A stretch of 64,000 nt of DNA from Pseudomonadota bacterium. Lineage in GTDB: Bacteria > Desulfobacterota > Desulfarculia > Desulfarculales > Desulfarculaceae. Shown here one piece after another: positions 1-7,148 of the stretch. Both the position numbers and the translations under genes were made by a program. Under the pieces are notes generated by a model. That model saw only the letters and a program-made list of their open reading frames with translations, did not search any database and was not told where the DNA came from. The stretch is from assembly GCA_018819925.1 (NCBI GenBank), contig JAHJPG010000034.1, forward strand, positions 1 through 64,000. The letters run 5' to 3'. Positions within the stretch are counted from its first letter, which is position 1. Each line of letters opens with the position of its first letter.

Positions 1-48
1 AAACAATATTTTTTAGGCCTGCCCAGCCAATATGTTCATTTTTGATCT

Positions 49-57
49 TGGTATGAT
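49..57 (+). promoter_or_regulatory. Possible extended -10 promoter of the GntR gene
   Basis: A TG-N-TATGAT extended -10 element lies at 49-57, about 45 bases before the GntR start at 103. No convincing -35 hexamer is visible at the right spacing, which extended -10 promoters tolerate. This is a motif match only. Confidence 0.35.
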
Positions 58-102
58 GGGGTCGCGGCGTGTTGGTAAAACGCAAAACCGCATGGAAAGC
101 AC

Positions 103-783
103 ATGAAGAATTCACAAACATTGGTGGAGATAGCCTGCAAGCAGATCAAACTGATGCTTTTGAATGACGAATTGGTTGCTGGCCAAAAGCTGCGCTACCA
201 AGACATAGCCAAAAAATTGGATATGAGCCAGACGCCGGTGAACCTGGCCCTGGTTCGCTTGGAAAACGAGGGGCTGGTCCGTTGGGAGGCCAACAAAGGC
301 TACTCCATCCCCGAGTTGAATATGGAGGAAGCCCGGGAGCTCTACGAGCTAAGGGTGCTCCTGGAAGAATTTCTGGCCGGCAAGGCCGCCGAGCGCATAA
401 CCGACAGCGATCTGGCCGAACTGCGCAAATTGTTGGATGTGCACCGGTCAGTGCGGGGCGAGGTGTATTGCCGGGAACGCTTGTGGTGCGATGCCCGCAT
501 TCATTTGGCCATTGCCCAATACAGCGGCCACAGCAACGGCGCCGCCTACCTTCACCAGCTTTTTGACAGAATTTATCTGCGCTACCGCCCCGAACGCTTG
601 TCCATTGAGCGCTTGACCGAGGCTGAACAACAACACGAGAAGCTGTTTAAGGCGTTGGCCGCCCACGATGTGCAAGGCGCCAGGGAGAGTATGCGACACC
701 ACATAACGGTGGGCCAGGACCGCATGCTCTTAGGCATCCAGGACAAGGTGGAAGAACGGAGAAAGGTCAAACTTTGGGGTTAA
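103..783 (+). CDS. GntR-family regulator, FCD (FadR) subgroup
   Basis: A 226-aa DNA-binding repressor or activator. An N-terminal winged helix-turn-helix covers about residues 8-72. The alpha-helical FCD effector domain follows at about 78-210, with the family's metal/ligand residues visible as D130, H134, H178 and H199/H200. FCD regulators usually sense an organic acid or acyl compound. It sits 82 bases upstream of, and on the same strand as, the TAXI TRAP binding protein, so the likely target is that transporter operon and itself. The ATG is preceded by a weak GGAAAG ribosome site. Family assignment is firm; the ligand cannot be read from sequence. Confidence 0.9.
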   Translation: MKNSQTLVEIACKQIKLMLLNDELVAGQKLRYQDIAKKLDMSQTPVNLALVRLENEGLVRWEANKGYSIPELNMEEARELYELRVLLEEFLAGKAAERITDSDLAELRKLLDVHRSVRGEVYCRERLWCDARIHLAIAQYSGHSNGAAYLHQLFDRIYLRYRPERLSIERLTEAEQQHEKLFKALAAHDVQGARESMRHHITVGQDRMLLGIQDKVEERRKVKLWG

Positions 784-865
784 GTGTTTGGCTTTTCTTC
801 GCGACAAAAACACGCTAGGCATCAGAGTGTTTGATTAGATCGAGCCTTTACCTTAGGAGGGAAAA

Positions 866-1834
866 ATGCCCAAGAAGATTTGGTTAGTCGCAATGGCGGT
901 TGCTTTGAGCCTGTGCCTGCTGGCTTCGCCGGCCATGGCCGAGAAAGAATTCCTGCGTATGTTCTCGGGTCCCGAGGGTGGGTCATGGTATCCCCTGGGA
1001 TCGGCCATGATGGGCATCGTTGAGAAAAACCTGAAAATCTCGTCCTCCAACGGCCCCGGCGGCGGAGTGGGCAACTGCAAGGCGGTAAACGGCGCTCGCG
1101 CCGACCTGGGCTGGACCTACACCCACACTGCCTATAACGCCTACAATGGCCGCGGCAAGTTCAACAAAAAGAACACCAACCTGCGCCACCTGATGTCTCT
1201 TTACCCCGGCGTGTTCCAGATCGCGGTGGACAAGAGCAGCAAGATATTCAGCGTCGCCGATCTGGCCAATAAGCGCATCGTGCCCGGCAAGGTGGGCTTC
1301 TCCGGCACGGTTATCGCCGAGTTGGTGCTCAAGGCCTACGGCATCACCCTCGACAGCATCAAGAAAAACGGCGGCTCGGTCAGCTTCGTGGGTTATGCCG
1401 ATTCCGCCGCCCTTTTGAAGGATGGTCACAGCGACGTCTACATGGCTGTAACTTCCTGCCCCCAGTCCACCATAATCGACCTGAACTTCCGTCCCGGCAT
1501 CCGCTTCCTGGGCATCGACGGCAAGCACATGGCCAAAATTCTGGAGCTGGAGCCCGGCTTGATGGCCTCCGAAATTCCGGTGGGCGCCTACAAGGGCCTC
1601 AAGGCCCCGGTTCCGGCGGTGGGCACCGTGACCTGCATCGTGGCCAACAAGGACCTGCCCGACGATATAGCCTACAAAATCGTCAAGACCCTGTATGCCA
1701 ATTGGCCCGAACTGGCCAAGGTCAAAAAGGCTGCCATCGAGGCATCCAAGCCCGAAAAGGCTCTAATGGGCGCACGCATTCCCGTGCATCCCGGCGCCAT
1801 GCGCTATTACAAGGAAATGCACATAGCTCAGTAA
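866..1834 (+). CDS. TAXI-family TRAP transporter substrate-binding protein
   Basis: A 322-aa periplasmic binding protein of a tripartite ATP-independent (TRAP) importer, TAXI class. A clear signal peptide occupies residues 1-25, with a basic start, a hydrophobic core and AMA before the cut. The mature part has the early motif with EGGSWYPLG typical of TAXI proteins, followed by a SNGPGGG-type segment. The ATG is set by a strong AGGAGG six bases upstream. The fused permease follows 86 bases later, beyond a strong hairpin. TAXI systems import organic acids and some amino acids; the substrate here is unknown. Confidence 0.93.
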   Translation: MPKKIWLVAMAVALSLCLLASPAMAEKEFLRMFSGPEGGSWYPLGSAMMGIVEKNLKISSSNGPGGGVGNCKAVNGARADLGWTYTHTAYNAYNGRGKFNKKNTNLRHLMSLYPGVFQIAVDKSSKIFSVADLANKRIVPGKVGFSGTVIAELVLKAYGITLDSIKKNGGSVSFVGYADSAALLKDGHSDVYMAVTSCPQSTIIDLNFRPGIRFLGIDGKHMAKILELEPGLMASEIPVGAYKGLKAPVPAVGTVTCIVANKDLPDDIAYKIVKTLYANWPELAKVKKAAIEASKPEKALMGARIPVHPGAMRYYKEMHIAQ

Positions 1835-1849
1835 GGCTAAAGAGGACCG

Positions 1850-1876
1850 GAGCCCGGCCGCCTGGCGGCCGGGCTC
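1850..1876 (+). terminator. Strong GC hairpin between TAXI binding protein and permease
   Basis: A 13-base perfect inverted repeat (GAGCCCGGCCGCC and its complement) with almost no spacer lies just after the binding-protein stop. It is followed only by TTTA, not a real T-run. It is more likely a 3' mRNA-stabilising or attenuating structure than a full terminator. The same layout recurs after the DctP gene at 6588-6615. Confidence 0.6.
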
Positions 1877-1920
1877 TTTACCCCACCAAACCAAGGGCCT
1901 AAGAACAGCGAGCGCGAGCC

Positions 1921-3885
1921 GTGTCAATAGAAGAAAAAAAAATACAATACGAAGAGGGTAAGAAGCAAAGCATCTTGGAATGGCTGCTGGCCCAGAAGAA
2001 GGGCATTTTCGCGCATCCTCTGGAGCTATTCATCTGCTTGCTATCCCTTGGGTTGAGCGTCTATCACCTCTACGTGGCCTACGCCGGCTCCCTGGAGGCT
2101 CACGCCTTCCGCTCCACCCACCTTGCCTTTGTCATGGTGCTGTGCTTTTTACTCAGGCCCTTGGGGCGTTCAGCGTGGAATGCGCCGAAGAACGCCTGGT
2201 TCGGGGTGGATCTGCTGTGCATCGCCCTGACCCTTGCCGTGCAATTCTACACTCTGTGGGATTTGGACGCCTTCATCTTCCGCCGGGGTGACTTGAGCGA
2301 CATGGATATCGTCGCCGGCACCACCCTGCTGATCCTCTTGCTGGAAGTCACCCGCCGGGTGGTGGGCTGGGCCATGGTCATCATCGCCGGCTTTTTCCTG
2401 GTCCAGACCGCGTTCTCCAACCATTTTTTCTGGATTTTCTACGGCCCGCCCAGCAGCTGGTTCACCATGATCGACTACTTGTTCATGCGCGAAAACGGTA
2501 TCTACGGCATTCCCTTGATGGTCATGGCCACCTACATTTTCCTGTTTATCCTCTTCGGGGCTATCCTGGTGCGCTCCGGGGCTGGGCGTTTTTTCATAAA
2601 CGTGGCCATGGCCCTCACCGGCAGCAGGGTGGGCGGTCCGGCCAAGGCCTCGGTGGTCAGCTCCTGCCTGATGGCCTCGGTGTCGGGTTCGGCGGTGGCC
2701 AACGTGGTAACCACGGGCAGCTTCACCATACCCTTGATGAAGCGCATCGGTTACCAGCCCTACTTCGCCGGGGCAGTCGAGGCCTGCGCCTCCAGCGGTG
2801 GTCAGATCATGCCGCCGGTCATGGGGGCCGCGGCCTTCGTCATCGCCGAGTTTTTGAACGTACCCTATCTTTACGTGGCCCTGGCCGGCCTGTTCCCGGC
2901 CCTCATCTATTTCTTCTCCATATTCGTCATGGTCCACTTCGAGGCCCGCAAAAAGAACCTGGCCACGGTTCCCCGGGATGAGCTGCCCGACCTGAAGACC
3001 GAACTCAAGCGCGGCGGGCATCTGTTCCTCTCCATCCTAGTCATCGTGGTTTTGATGGTAATGGGCTACACGCCCATGTTCGCCGCTTTCTGGGCCATCA
3101 TCTCCATCTTGGTGCTCAGTTCCCTGCGCAAGGAAACCAGGATGACCCCGGTGCAGATTTTCTCGGCCTTGGAGGAAGGGGCGCGCCAAGCGGTGAGCGT
3201 CTCGGTGGCCTGCGCCACCGCCGGCATCATCATCGGCTGCGTCTTCGTTTCGGGCCTGGGGCTCAAGTTCACCACGGTCATCGTTTCATTGGCCGGCGGA
3301 GAGTTGTGGATCGCCCTGATCCTGACCATGTTCGCTTCCTTGATCCTGGGCATGGGCCTGACCACCACAGCGGTTTACATAACCCTGGCCGCCCTGGTGA
3401 TTCCGGCCCTGACCCAAATGGGCGTGGCTCCCATCGCGGCCCATTTGTTCGCCTTCTACTTCGGCTTGGTATCGGCCATCACGCCCCCCGTGGCCTTGGC
3501 CTCCTTTGCCGCGGCGGGCATAGCCGGCTCCAACCCAATGCAAACGGGGTTCCATTCCTTCCGCCTGGGCATAGCAAAATACATTCTCCCCTTTGTGTTC
3601 GTATTCAACCCGGCCATCGTCTTCGTGGGCGACTGGTATCACATCGTGTCGGCCGTGGCGGGCGGCTTCGCGGGAGTATATGCCTTGACCGTTACCACCG
3701 AGGGATGGATGCTCAAACGAGTGGGCTGGGTCATGCGCATCGCCATGGGCGCGGTGGCCCTAATGATGTTCCACCCGGACCTGCTCACCGACCTGATAGG
3801 CTGGATATTGTTCACCGGGATCCTGTTTTGGCATTGGCGGCAGACTAAGCGGGAAAACATGGAAGCAATGGAGGTGGCGGCATGA
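1921..3885 (+). CDS. TRAP transporter fused permease (TAXI type, DctQ-DctM fusion)
   Basis: A 654-aa inner-membrane protein combining the small (DctQ-like, about residues 30-170) and large (DctM-like, about 180-600) TRAP permease subunits in one chain, as is usual for TAXI systems. Many hydrophobic segments are visible. The DctM part carries motifs such as SGSAVANVVTTGSFTIPLM and an ASSGGQIMPPVMG segment, which belong to the substrate/Na+ binding core. The GTG start at 1921 has no clear ribosome site. It forms an operon with the upstream binding protein and overlaps the next small gene by four bases (ATGA). Confidence 0.92.
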   Translation: MSIEEKKIQYEEGKKQSILEWLLAQKKGIFAHPLELFICLLSLGLSVYHLYVAYAGSLEAHAFRSTHLAFVMVLCFLLRPLGRSAWNAPKNAWFGVDLLCIALTLAVQFYTLWDLDAFIFRRGDLSDMDIVAGTTLLILLLEVTRRVVGWAMVIIAGFFLVQTAFSNHFFWIFYGPPSSWFTMIDYLFMRENGIYGIPLMVMATYIFLFILFGAILVRSGAGRFFINVAMALTGSRVGGPAKASVVSSCLMASVSGSAVANVVTTGSFTIPLMKRIGYQPYFAGAVEACASSGGQIMPPVMGAAAFVIAEFLNVPYLYVALAGLFPALIYFFSIFVMVHFEARKKNLATVPRDELPDLKTELKRGGHLFLSILVIVVLMVMGYTPMFAAFWAIISILVLSSLRKETRMTPVQIFSALEEGARQAVSVSVACATAGIIIGCVFVSGLGLKFTTVIVSLAGGELWIALILTMFASLILGMGLTTTAVYITLAALVIPALTQMGVAPIAAHLFAFYFGLVSAITPPVALASFAAAGIAGSNPMQTGFHSFRLGIAKYILPFVFVFNPAIVFVGDWYHIVSAVAGGFAGVYALTVTTEGWMLKRVGWVMRIAMGAVALMMFHPDLLTDLIGWILFTGILFWHWRQTKRENMEAMEVAA

Positions 3886-4052
3886 AAAGGTTATTGGCTT
3901 GGCTGCCCATCGTGATTACCGCCTTTTTGATGTGGTATGCCCGCAGCACCAACGTGGGCGTGACCAACTACAACCTTTTCCTGCTCGGCCTCTTGGCTTG
4001 GTGCCTTATCGTTATTGCTTTCTATCGGCTCACACGCCGTCGAGACTCATAA
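3882..4052 (+). CDS. Small two-helix membrane protein overlapping the TRAP permease
   Basis: A 56-aa reading frame starts at an ATG that overlaps the permease stop (ATGA at 3882-3885), the classic sign of translational coupling. It starts MKRLLAWLPIVITAFLMWYA, has a polar stretch RSTNVGVTNYN, then a second hydrophobic helix, and ends with the basic tail RLTRRRDS. This predicts a two-pass inner-membrane peptide. I do not recognise a named family. Its position suggests an accessory subunit of the TAXI TRAP transporter. Evidence is overlap, composition and topology only. Confidence 0.65.
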   Translation: MKRLLAWLPIVITAFLMWYARSTNVGVTNYNLFLLGLLAWCLIVIAFYRLTRRRDS

Positions 4053-4106
4053 AAGCGGCCCCGCGCCAGCAGGAATTGGACCCACGGCGGATAAAAGGAT
4101 GCAGCG

Positions 4107-4634
4107 ATGGCTATTGGTTCATTGATAACCCCCTTTGGGGGGCATGCTCCCCAGATCGACCCCACCGCTTTCGTTGACCCTTCCGCCCGGATCATCGGCC
4201 GGGTGAGCTTGGCTCGGGGAGCCATGGTCTGGCCGGGGGCCGTGCTCCGGGCCGATGACGACCGCATAGAGGTGGGCCAGGGCAGCGCGGTATTGGACCT
4301 GTGCCTGCTGGAAGCGCCCCAGGGACGGCCGGTGATAGTTGAGCCCGGATCGCTGGTCAGTCACCAGGTCTGTCTGCACGGGGCGAGAGTGAAAAGCGGG
4401 GCCCTGGTGGGGATCGGGGCCATAGTGCTCGACGGCGCGGTCATTGGCGCCGGGGCCCTGGTGGGAGCCGGGGCGGTGGTGCCTCCCAGGATGCAGGTGC
4501 CCGAGGGAGTGCTGGTGCTGGGACAGCCAGCCAAGGTGGTGCGCGAGTTGAAGCCTGCCGAAATGGAAGAGGTGGCCAAGCAGTTGGCCGACCTGGCCGC
4601 CAAGGCCAGGGTTTATCTTTCTCAGATGGCTTGA
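4107..4634 (+). CDS. Gamma-carbonic anhydrase-like hexapeptide-repeat protein
   Basis: A 175-aa left-handed beta-helix protein built of hexapeptide repeats, related to YrdA/CaiE/PaaY. Two of the three zinc histidines of the family are visible in the SHQVCLHG segment (His-x4-His). The position where the first zinc histidine normally sits reads VLDLCLLEAP and has no histidine. Carbonic anhydrase activity is therefore doubtful; it may be an acyl-CoA-binding or acyltransferase-like relative. An AAGGA ribosome site precedes the ATG. It follows the TAXI TRAP genes on the same strand. Confidence 0.82.
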   Translation: MAIGSLITPFGGHAPQIDPTAFVDPSARIIGRVSLARGAMVWPGAVLRADDDRIEVGQGSAVLDLCLLEAPQGRPVIVEPGSLVSHQVCLHGARVKSGALVGIGAIVLDGAVIGAGALVGAGAVVPPRMQVPEGVLVLGQPAKVVRELKPAEMEEVAKQLADLAAKARVYLSQMA

Positions 4635-4637
4635 ATA

Positions 4638-4671
4638 GGGTGGGGCGGTTGCCTTGGGCGCAGCCCCACCC
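4638..4671 (+). other. GC-rich inverted repeat after the gamma-CA gene
   Basis: A 9-base perfect inverted repeat (GGGTGGGGC ... GCCCCACCC) with a 16-base loop starts three bases after the stop. There is no T-run, so it is a possible weak 3' structure rather than a clear terminator. Confidence 0.35.
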
Positions 4672-4743
4672 CAGTAGCGACATCGGCGTCAGATCACCAA
4701 CGGTCCGGCCGGTCCGGCCGTAAGTCTTAATCAAGGAGATGCC

Positions 4744-5121
4744 ATGCCCTATACGCTGGATCACGTTCACCTGCGCTGCCAAGACCTTGAGGGGGCGGTG
4801 GATTATTACCAGAAGATGTTCGACGGTGAGGTGGTGGGGCGCTTTGAGGCCAGGGGTATGGCTTTGGTCCGCATGAAAGTCGGTGACGTCTTCTTGGCCC
4901 TTTCTCCCAAACGCGACGACGAGCCGGAGCCCCAGAGCGGCCTGCACTGGGGAACCTACGAATTGGGCTTCCTGGTGGATGACGTTCAAAAGACCTACGA
5001 GGACCTCAAGGCCAGGGGGGCCGATTTTGTCCTCCCCCCCACAGTGGTGCGCCCCGGGGTGCAGGCGGCCTTCCTTATGGCCCCGGACGGAGTGAAGATC
5101 GAACTTTTGCACCGGGACTAG
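4744..5121 (+). CDS. VOC (glyoxalase/bleomycin-resistance fold) protein
   Basis: A 125-aa protein of the vicinal oxygen chelate superfamily, as in methylmalonyl-CoA epimerase and glyoxalase I. The N-terminal DHVHLRCQD metal-ligand motif (H8), the central ELGFLVDDV strand and the C-terminal IELL glutamate are visible, so a one-module metal site is likely. AAGGAG precedes the ATG. Being close to acyl-CoA genes, an epimerase or isomerase role on an acyl intermediate is possible, but the substrate cannot be assigned. Confidence 0.8.
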   Translation: MPYTLDHVHLRCQDLEGAVDYYQKMFDGEVVGRFEARGMALVRMKVGDVFLALSPKRDDEPEPQSGLHWGTYELGFLVDDVQKTYEDLKARGADFVLPPTVVRPGVQAAFLMAPDGVKIELLHRD

Positions 5122-5290
5122 CTAGGTGCATTGAACCGGATGGGATTTCCCCGGCCCAAGCCGGTTACCGGAAAGCAGCGCCCGGCGGCAATGGAGGCCG
5201 TTGCCACGCCAGATGCCCGGTTTGGCATAATCTTTATAATAACGCGTAATGCCCATTAATGATTAACTAATTAGGCGCTATACCGCAGTG

Positions 5291-5304
5291 AGTGAGCGCT
5301 CGCT
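5291..5304. promoter_or_regulatory. TetR-type operator, copy 1 (imperfect)
   Basis: AGTGAGCGCTCGCT differs from the perfect palindrome at 5407-5420 at one base. It ends nine bases upstream of the TTGACA box, where a bound repressor could block polymerase. Its style (AGTGAG half sites) resembles operators of TetR-family fatty-acid/acyl-CoA regulators. Confidence 0.55.
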
Positions 5305-5313
5305 ATTTTTTGC

Positions 5314-5343
5314 TTGACAGAGCTACCCCCCCTTTTGTAACAA
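5314..5343 (+). promoter_or_regulatory. Likely sigma-70 promoter of the catabolic operon
   Basis: A consensus TTGACA at 5314-5319 is followed after 18 bases by TAACAA at 5338-5343, a fair -10. It lies between the two palindromes, so repression of this promoter is a natural reading. The leader to the dctP start would be about 205 bases. Confidence 0.5.
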
Positions 5344-5406
5344 TAAAACACTCCAAGCAAGCTACATCTAGTTTCAAAGTTGCTGTTCCGGCTCGTGAGC
5401 AAGTTG

Positions 5407-5420
5407 AGTGAGCGCTCACT
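5407..5420. promoter_or_regulatory. TetR-type operator, copy 2 (perfect palindrome)
   Basis: AGTGAGCGCTCACT is a perfect 14-base palindrome, extended by TT/AA pairs on the outside. It lies 116 bases after copy 1 and about 65 bases downstream of the candidate -10, so it is a plausible roadblock or second operator. The probable binder is the TetR protein encoded at 10108-10785 within the same operon. Confidence 0.6.
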
Positions 5421-5556
5421 AAACACAACGTCCCGCCATCACCCAAGGCAAGCATCTGGAGTGCGGGTAGGCAGCCAACGGCCCCTTGTGGGGCCTCTTC
5501 GGCAATAACCGACGTCTCGGAAGGTTTACCCACAACGCCTTAATTGGGAGGGAAAA

Positions 5557-6579
5557 ATGGCAAAACGAATCCTGGTGCTTATGCTGGCCTTGGCTTTGGG
5601 GTTGGGAGTGTTCGGCTCCGCCGCGGCCAAAGACAAACCCATTGTTTGGAAAATGCAGGCGTCTTATCCCGTTGGCACGGCGGTGATGATGCACGGTGTC
5701 GAATGGGCCAAGGCCATCGAGAAGATCACCAACGGACGGCTGAAAATCGAAATCCTCCCTCCCGGGGCCATGTGCGGCGTCAAGGACATCGTCAACTACC
5801 TCCAAAAGGGTATGTTCGACTGCGCTATCACCTACGGCGGCTTCTATACTGGCCTGATCCCCGAGACCGATTTGGAGATCGGTTTGCCCCAGGGGCACCG
5901 TTCCTGGGATGAGGTGTGGGACGCAATGTACAACCGCGGCTTGGGCAACGTGATCCAGGAGGCCTACAAAGAGCACAACATCATGTGGTTCCCTTGCGCC
6001 GCTGATTGCTACTATCACTTCAACAGCAATTTCCCCATCAAGAGCCTTGAGGACCTCAAGGGCAAGAAAATCCGCGCCTTGGGCGTGTATGGCAAGTATG
6101 TGCAGAAGCTGGGCGCATCGCCGGTGGTAGTGCCCGGAGCCGAAATGTACATGGCGATGAAACTGGGCACCATCGACGGAGCCATCTATGGAGCCTCGGG
6201 TCTCAAGGACGTCAAGCTCATGGAGGTTGTCAAATACTACACGCTGCCCACCGCCGCGCAGATCGCCCTGTCTCTTCTCATAAACCGCGAATCCATTAAA
6301 AAGCTGCCCCCCGATCTGCGCACCATCGTAGAGACGGCCACCCCCTTCATCCTCAACGACACCAGCAACCGCTACATCACCATGTGCAAGGCTTCCTTGG
6401 CCGAGGCGGTGAACAAGGGCTTTACAAAGATCAACTACCTCCCCGAGGATGAGATGACCAAGATGCGTACCTTGGTCCAGCCCATTTGGGACGAGTTGGC
6501 CGCCAAGAGCCCGCGCATGAAAAAGGGCGTGGACATTCTGAAGAAGCAAATGAAGGACCTGGGCCGCCCCATGGATTAA
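5557..6579 (+). CDS. dctP: TRAP transporter substrate-binding protein, DctP family
   Basis: A 340-aa periplasmic binding protein. The signal peptide is residues 1-24 (GSAAA before the cut). The DctP fold follows, with the family-typical LEDLKGKKIRALG and a later ALGASPVVVPGAEMYMAMKLGTIDGA segment region, where the conserved arginine and the selection helix for a carboxylate lie. GGGAGG sets the ATG. It is first in the run that continues to 24260. A strong hairpin separates it from the permease genes, which fits higher expression of the binding protein. The substrate is probably an organic acid destined for the downstream enzymes. Confidence 0.93.
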   Translation: MAKRILVLMLALALGLGVFGSAAAKDKPIVWKMQASYPVGTAVMMHGVEWAKAIEKITNGRLKIEILPPGAMCGVKDIVNYLQKGMFDCAITYGGFYTGLIPETDLEIGLPQGHRSWDEVWDAMYNRGLGNVIQEAYKEHNIMWFPCAADCYYHFNSNFPIKSLEDLKGKKIRALGVYGKYVQKLGASPVVVPGAEMYMAMKLGTIDGAIYGASGLKDVKLMEVVKYYTLPTAAQIALSLLINRESIKKLPPDLRTIVETATPFILNDTSNRYITMCKASLAEAVNKGFTKINYLPEDEMTKMRTLVQPIWDELAAKSPRMKKGVDILKKQMKDLGRPMD

Positions 6580-6587
6580 CAGTCGGC

Positions 6588-6615
6588 GGAGGGCCGCCTC
6601 AGCCGGCGGCCCTCC
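6588..6615 (+). terminator. Hairpin between dctP and dctQ
   Basis: An 11-base perfect stem (GGAGGGCCGCC/GGCGGCCCTCC) with a six-base loop and no T-run. It probably protects the dctP message or partly attenuates readthrough, mirroring the hairpin after the TAXI binding protein. Confidence 0.6.
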
Positions 6616-6640
6616 ACCATCCCAATCGCGGTGATTAGGC

Positions 6641-7144
6641 ATGAAAATATTTATTCGATGCGCGGACGCCATCAACCGGGTGGCTGGTTATATCGCCGCC
6701 CTGCTGCTGGTGCCTCTTACCCTCATAGCCGCCTACGAGGTCTTCATGCGCTATATCGTGGAAAAGCCCACCATATGGTCCTGGGATCTGAATATCCAGA
6801 TTTTCGCCGGAATAATAATGTTGGGCGGCGGAGACACCCTGCGCCGCCACGGGCACGTGGTCATGGATGTGGTGGTGCAAAATCTCTCCAAGCGCAAACG
6901 GGCGGGGCTGGATTTGTTGACCTCGCTGTTCTTTTTCTTCGGCGTTATCACGCTGCTTTGGGGCGGCTGGGATCAGGGATGGGCTTCCTGGAAGGCCAGG
7001 GAGGCAATGCCTACCGTATGGGCGCCGCCTTTTTACACGATGAAAATGCTTATTCCAGTGGGGGCCTTTTTGTTGCTCTTGCAAGGGATGGCCGAGGTTT
7101 TGCGCAATCTGATGGTCCTGCGGGGCTCCGAGGAGGGAAGCTGA
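6641..7144 (+). CDS. dctQ: TRAP transporter small permease, DctQ family
   Basis: A 167-aa membrane protein with four hydrophobic segments (about residues 14-36, 47-65, 87-107 and 130-150). It carries the DctQ signature around YEVFMRY and the WSWDLNI segment. The small subunit supports the DctM transporter domain. No good ribosome site is seen at the ATG. Gene order dctP-dctQ-dctM and four-base spacing to dctM make the role secure. Confidence 0.92.
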   Translation: MKIFIRCADAINRVAGYIAALLLVPLTLIAAYEVFMRYIVEKPTIWSWDLNIQIFAGIIMLGGGDTLRRHGHVVMDVVVQNLSKRKRAGLDLLTSLFFFFGVITLLWGGWDQGWASWKAREAMPTVWAPPFYTMKMLIPVGAFLLLLQGMAEVLRNLMVLRGSEEGS

Positions 7145-7148
7145 GGCC

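Larger units (their letters stand above)
5122..5556 (+). other. Regulatory intergenic region upstream of the large catabolic operon
   Basis: This is 435 bases without a gene. It carries two copies of a 14-base palindrome (5291-5304 and 5407-5420), a TTGACA -35-like box between them, and a long leader before dctP. The first 150 bases (5122-5270) show nothing I can name. Confidence 0.6.
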
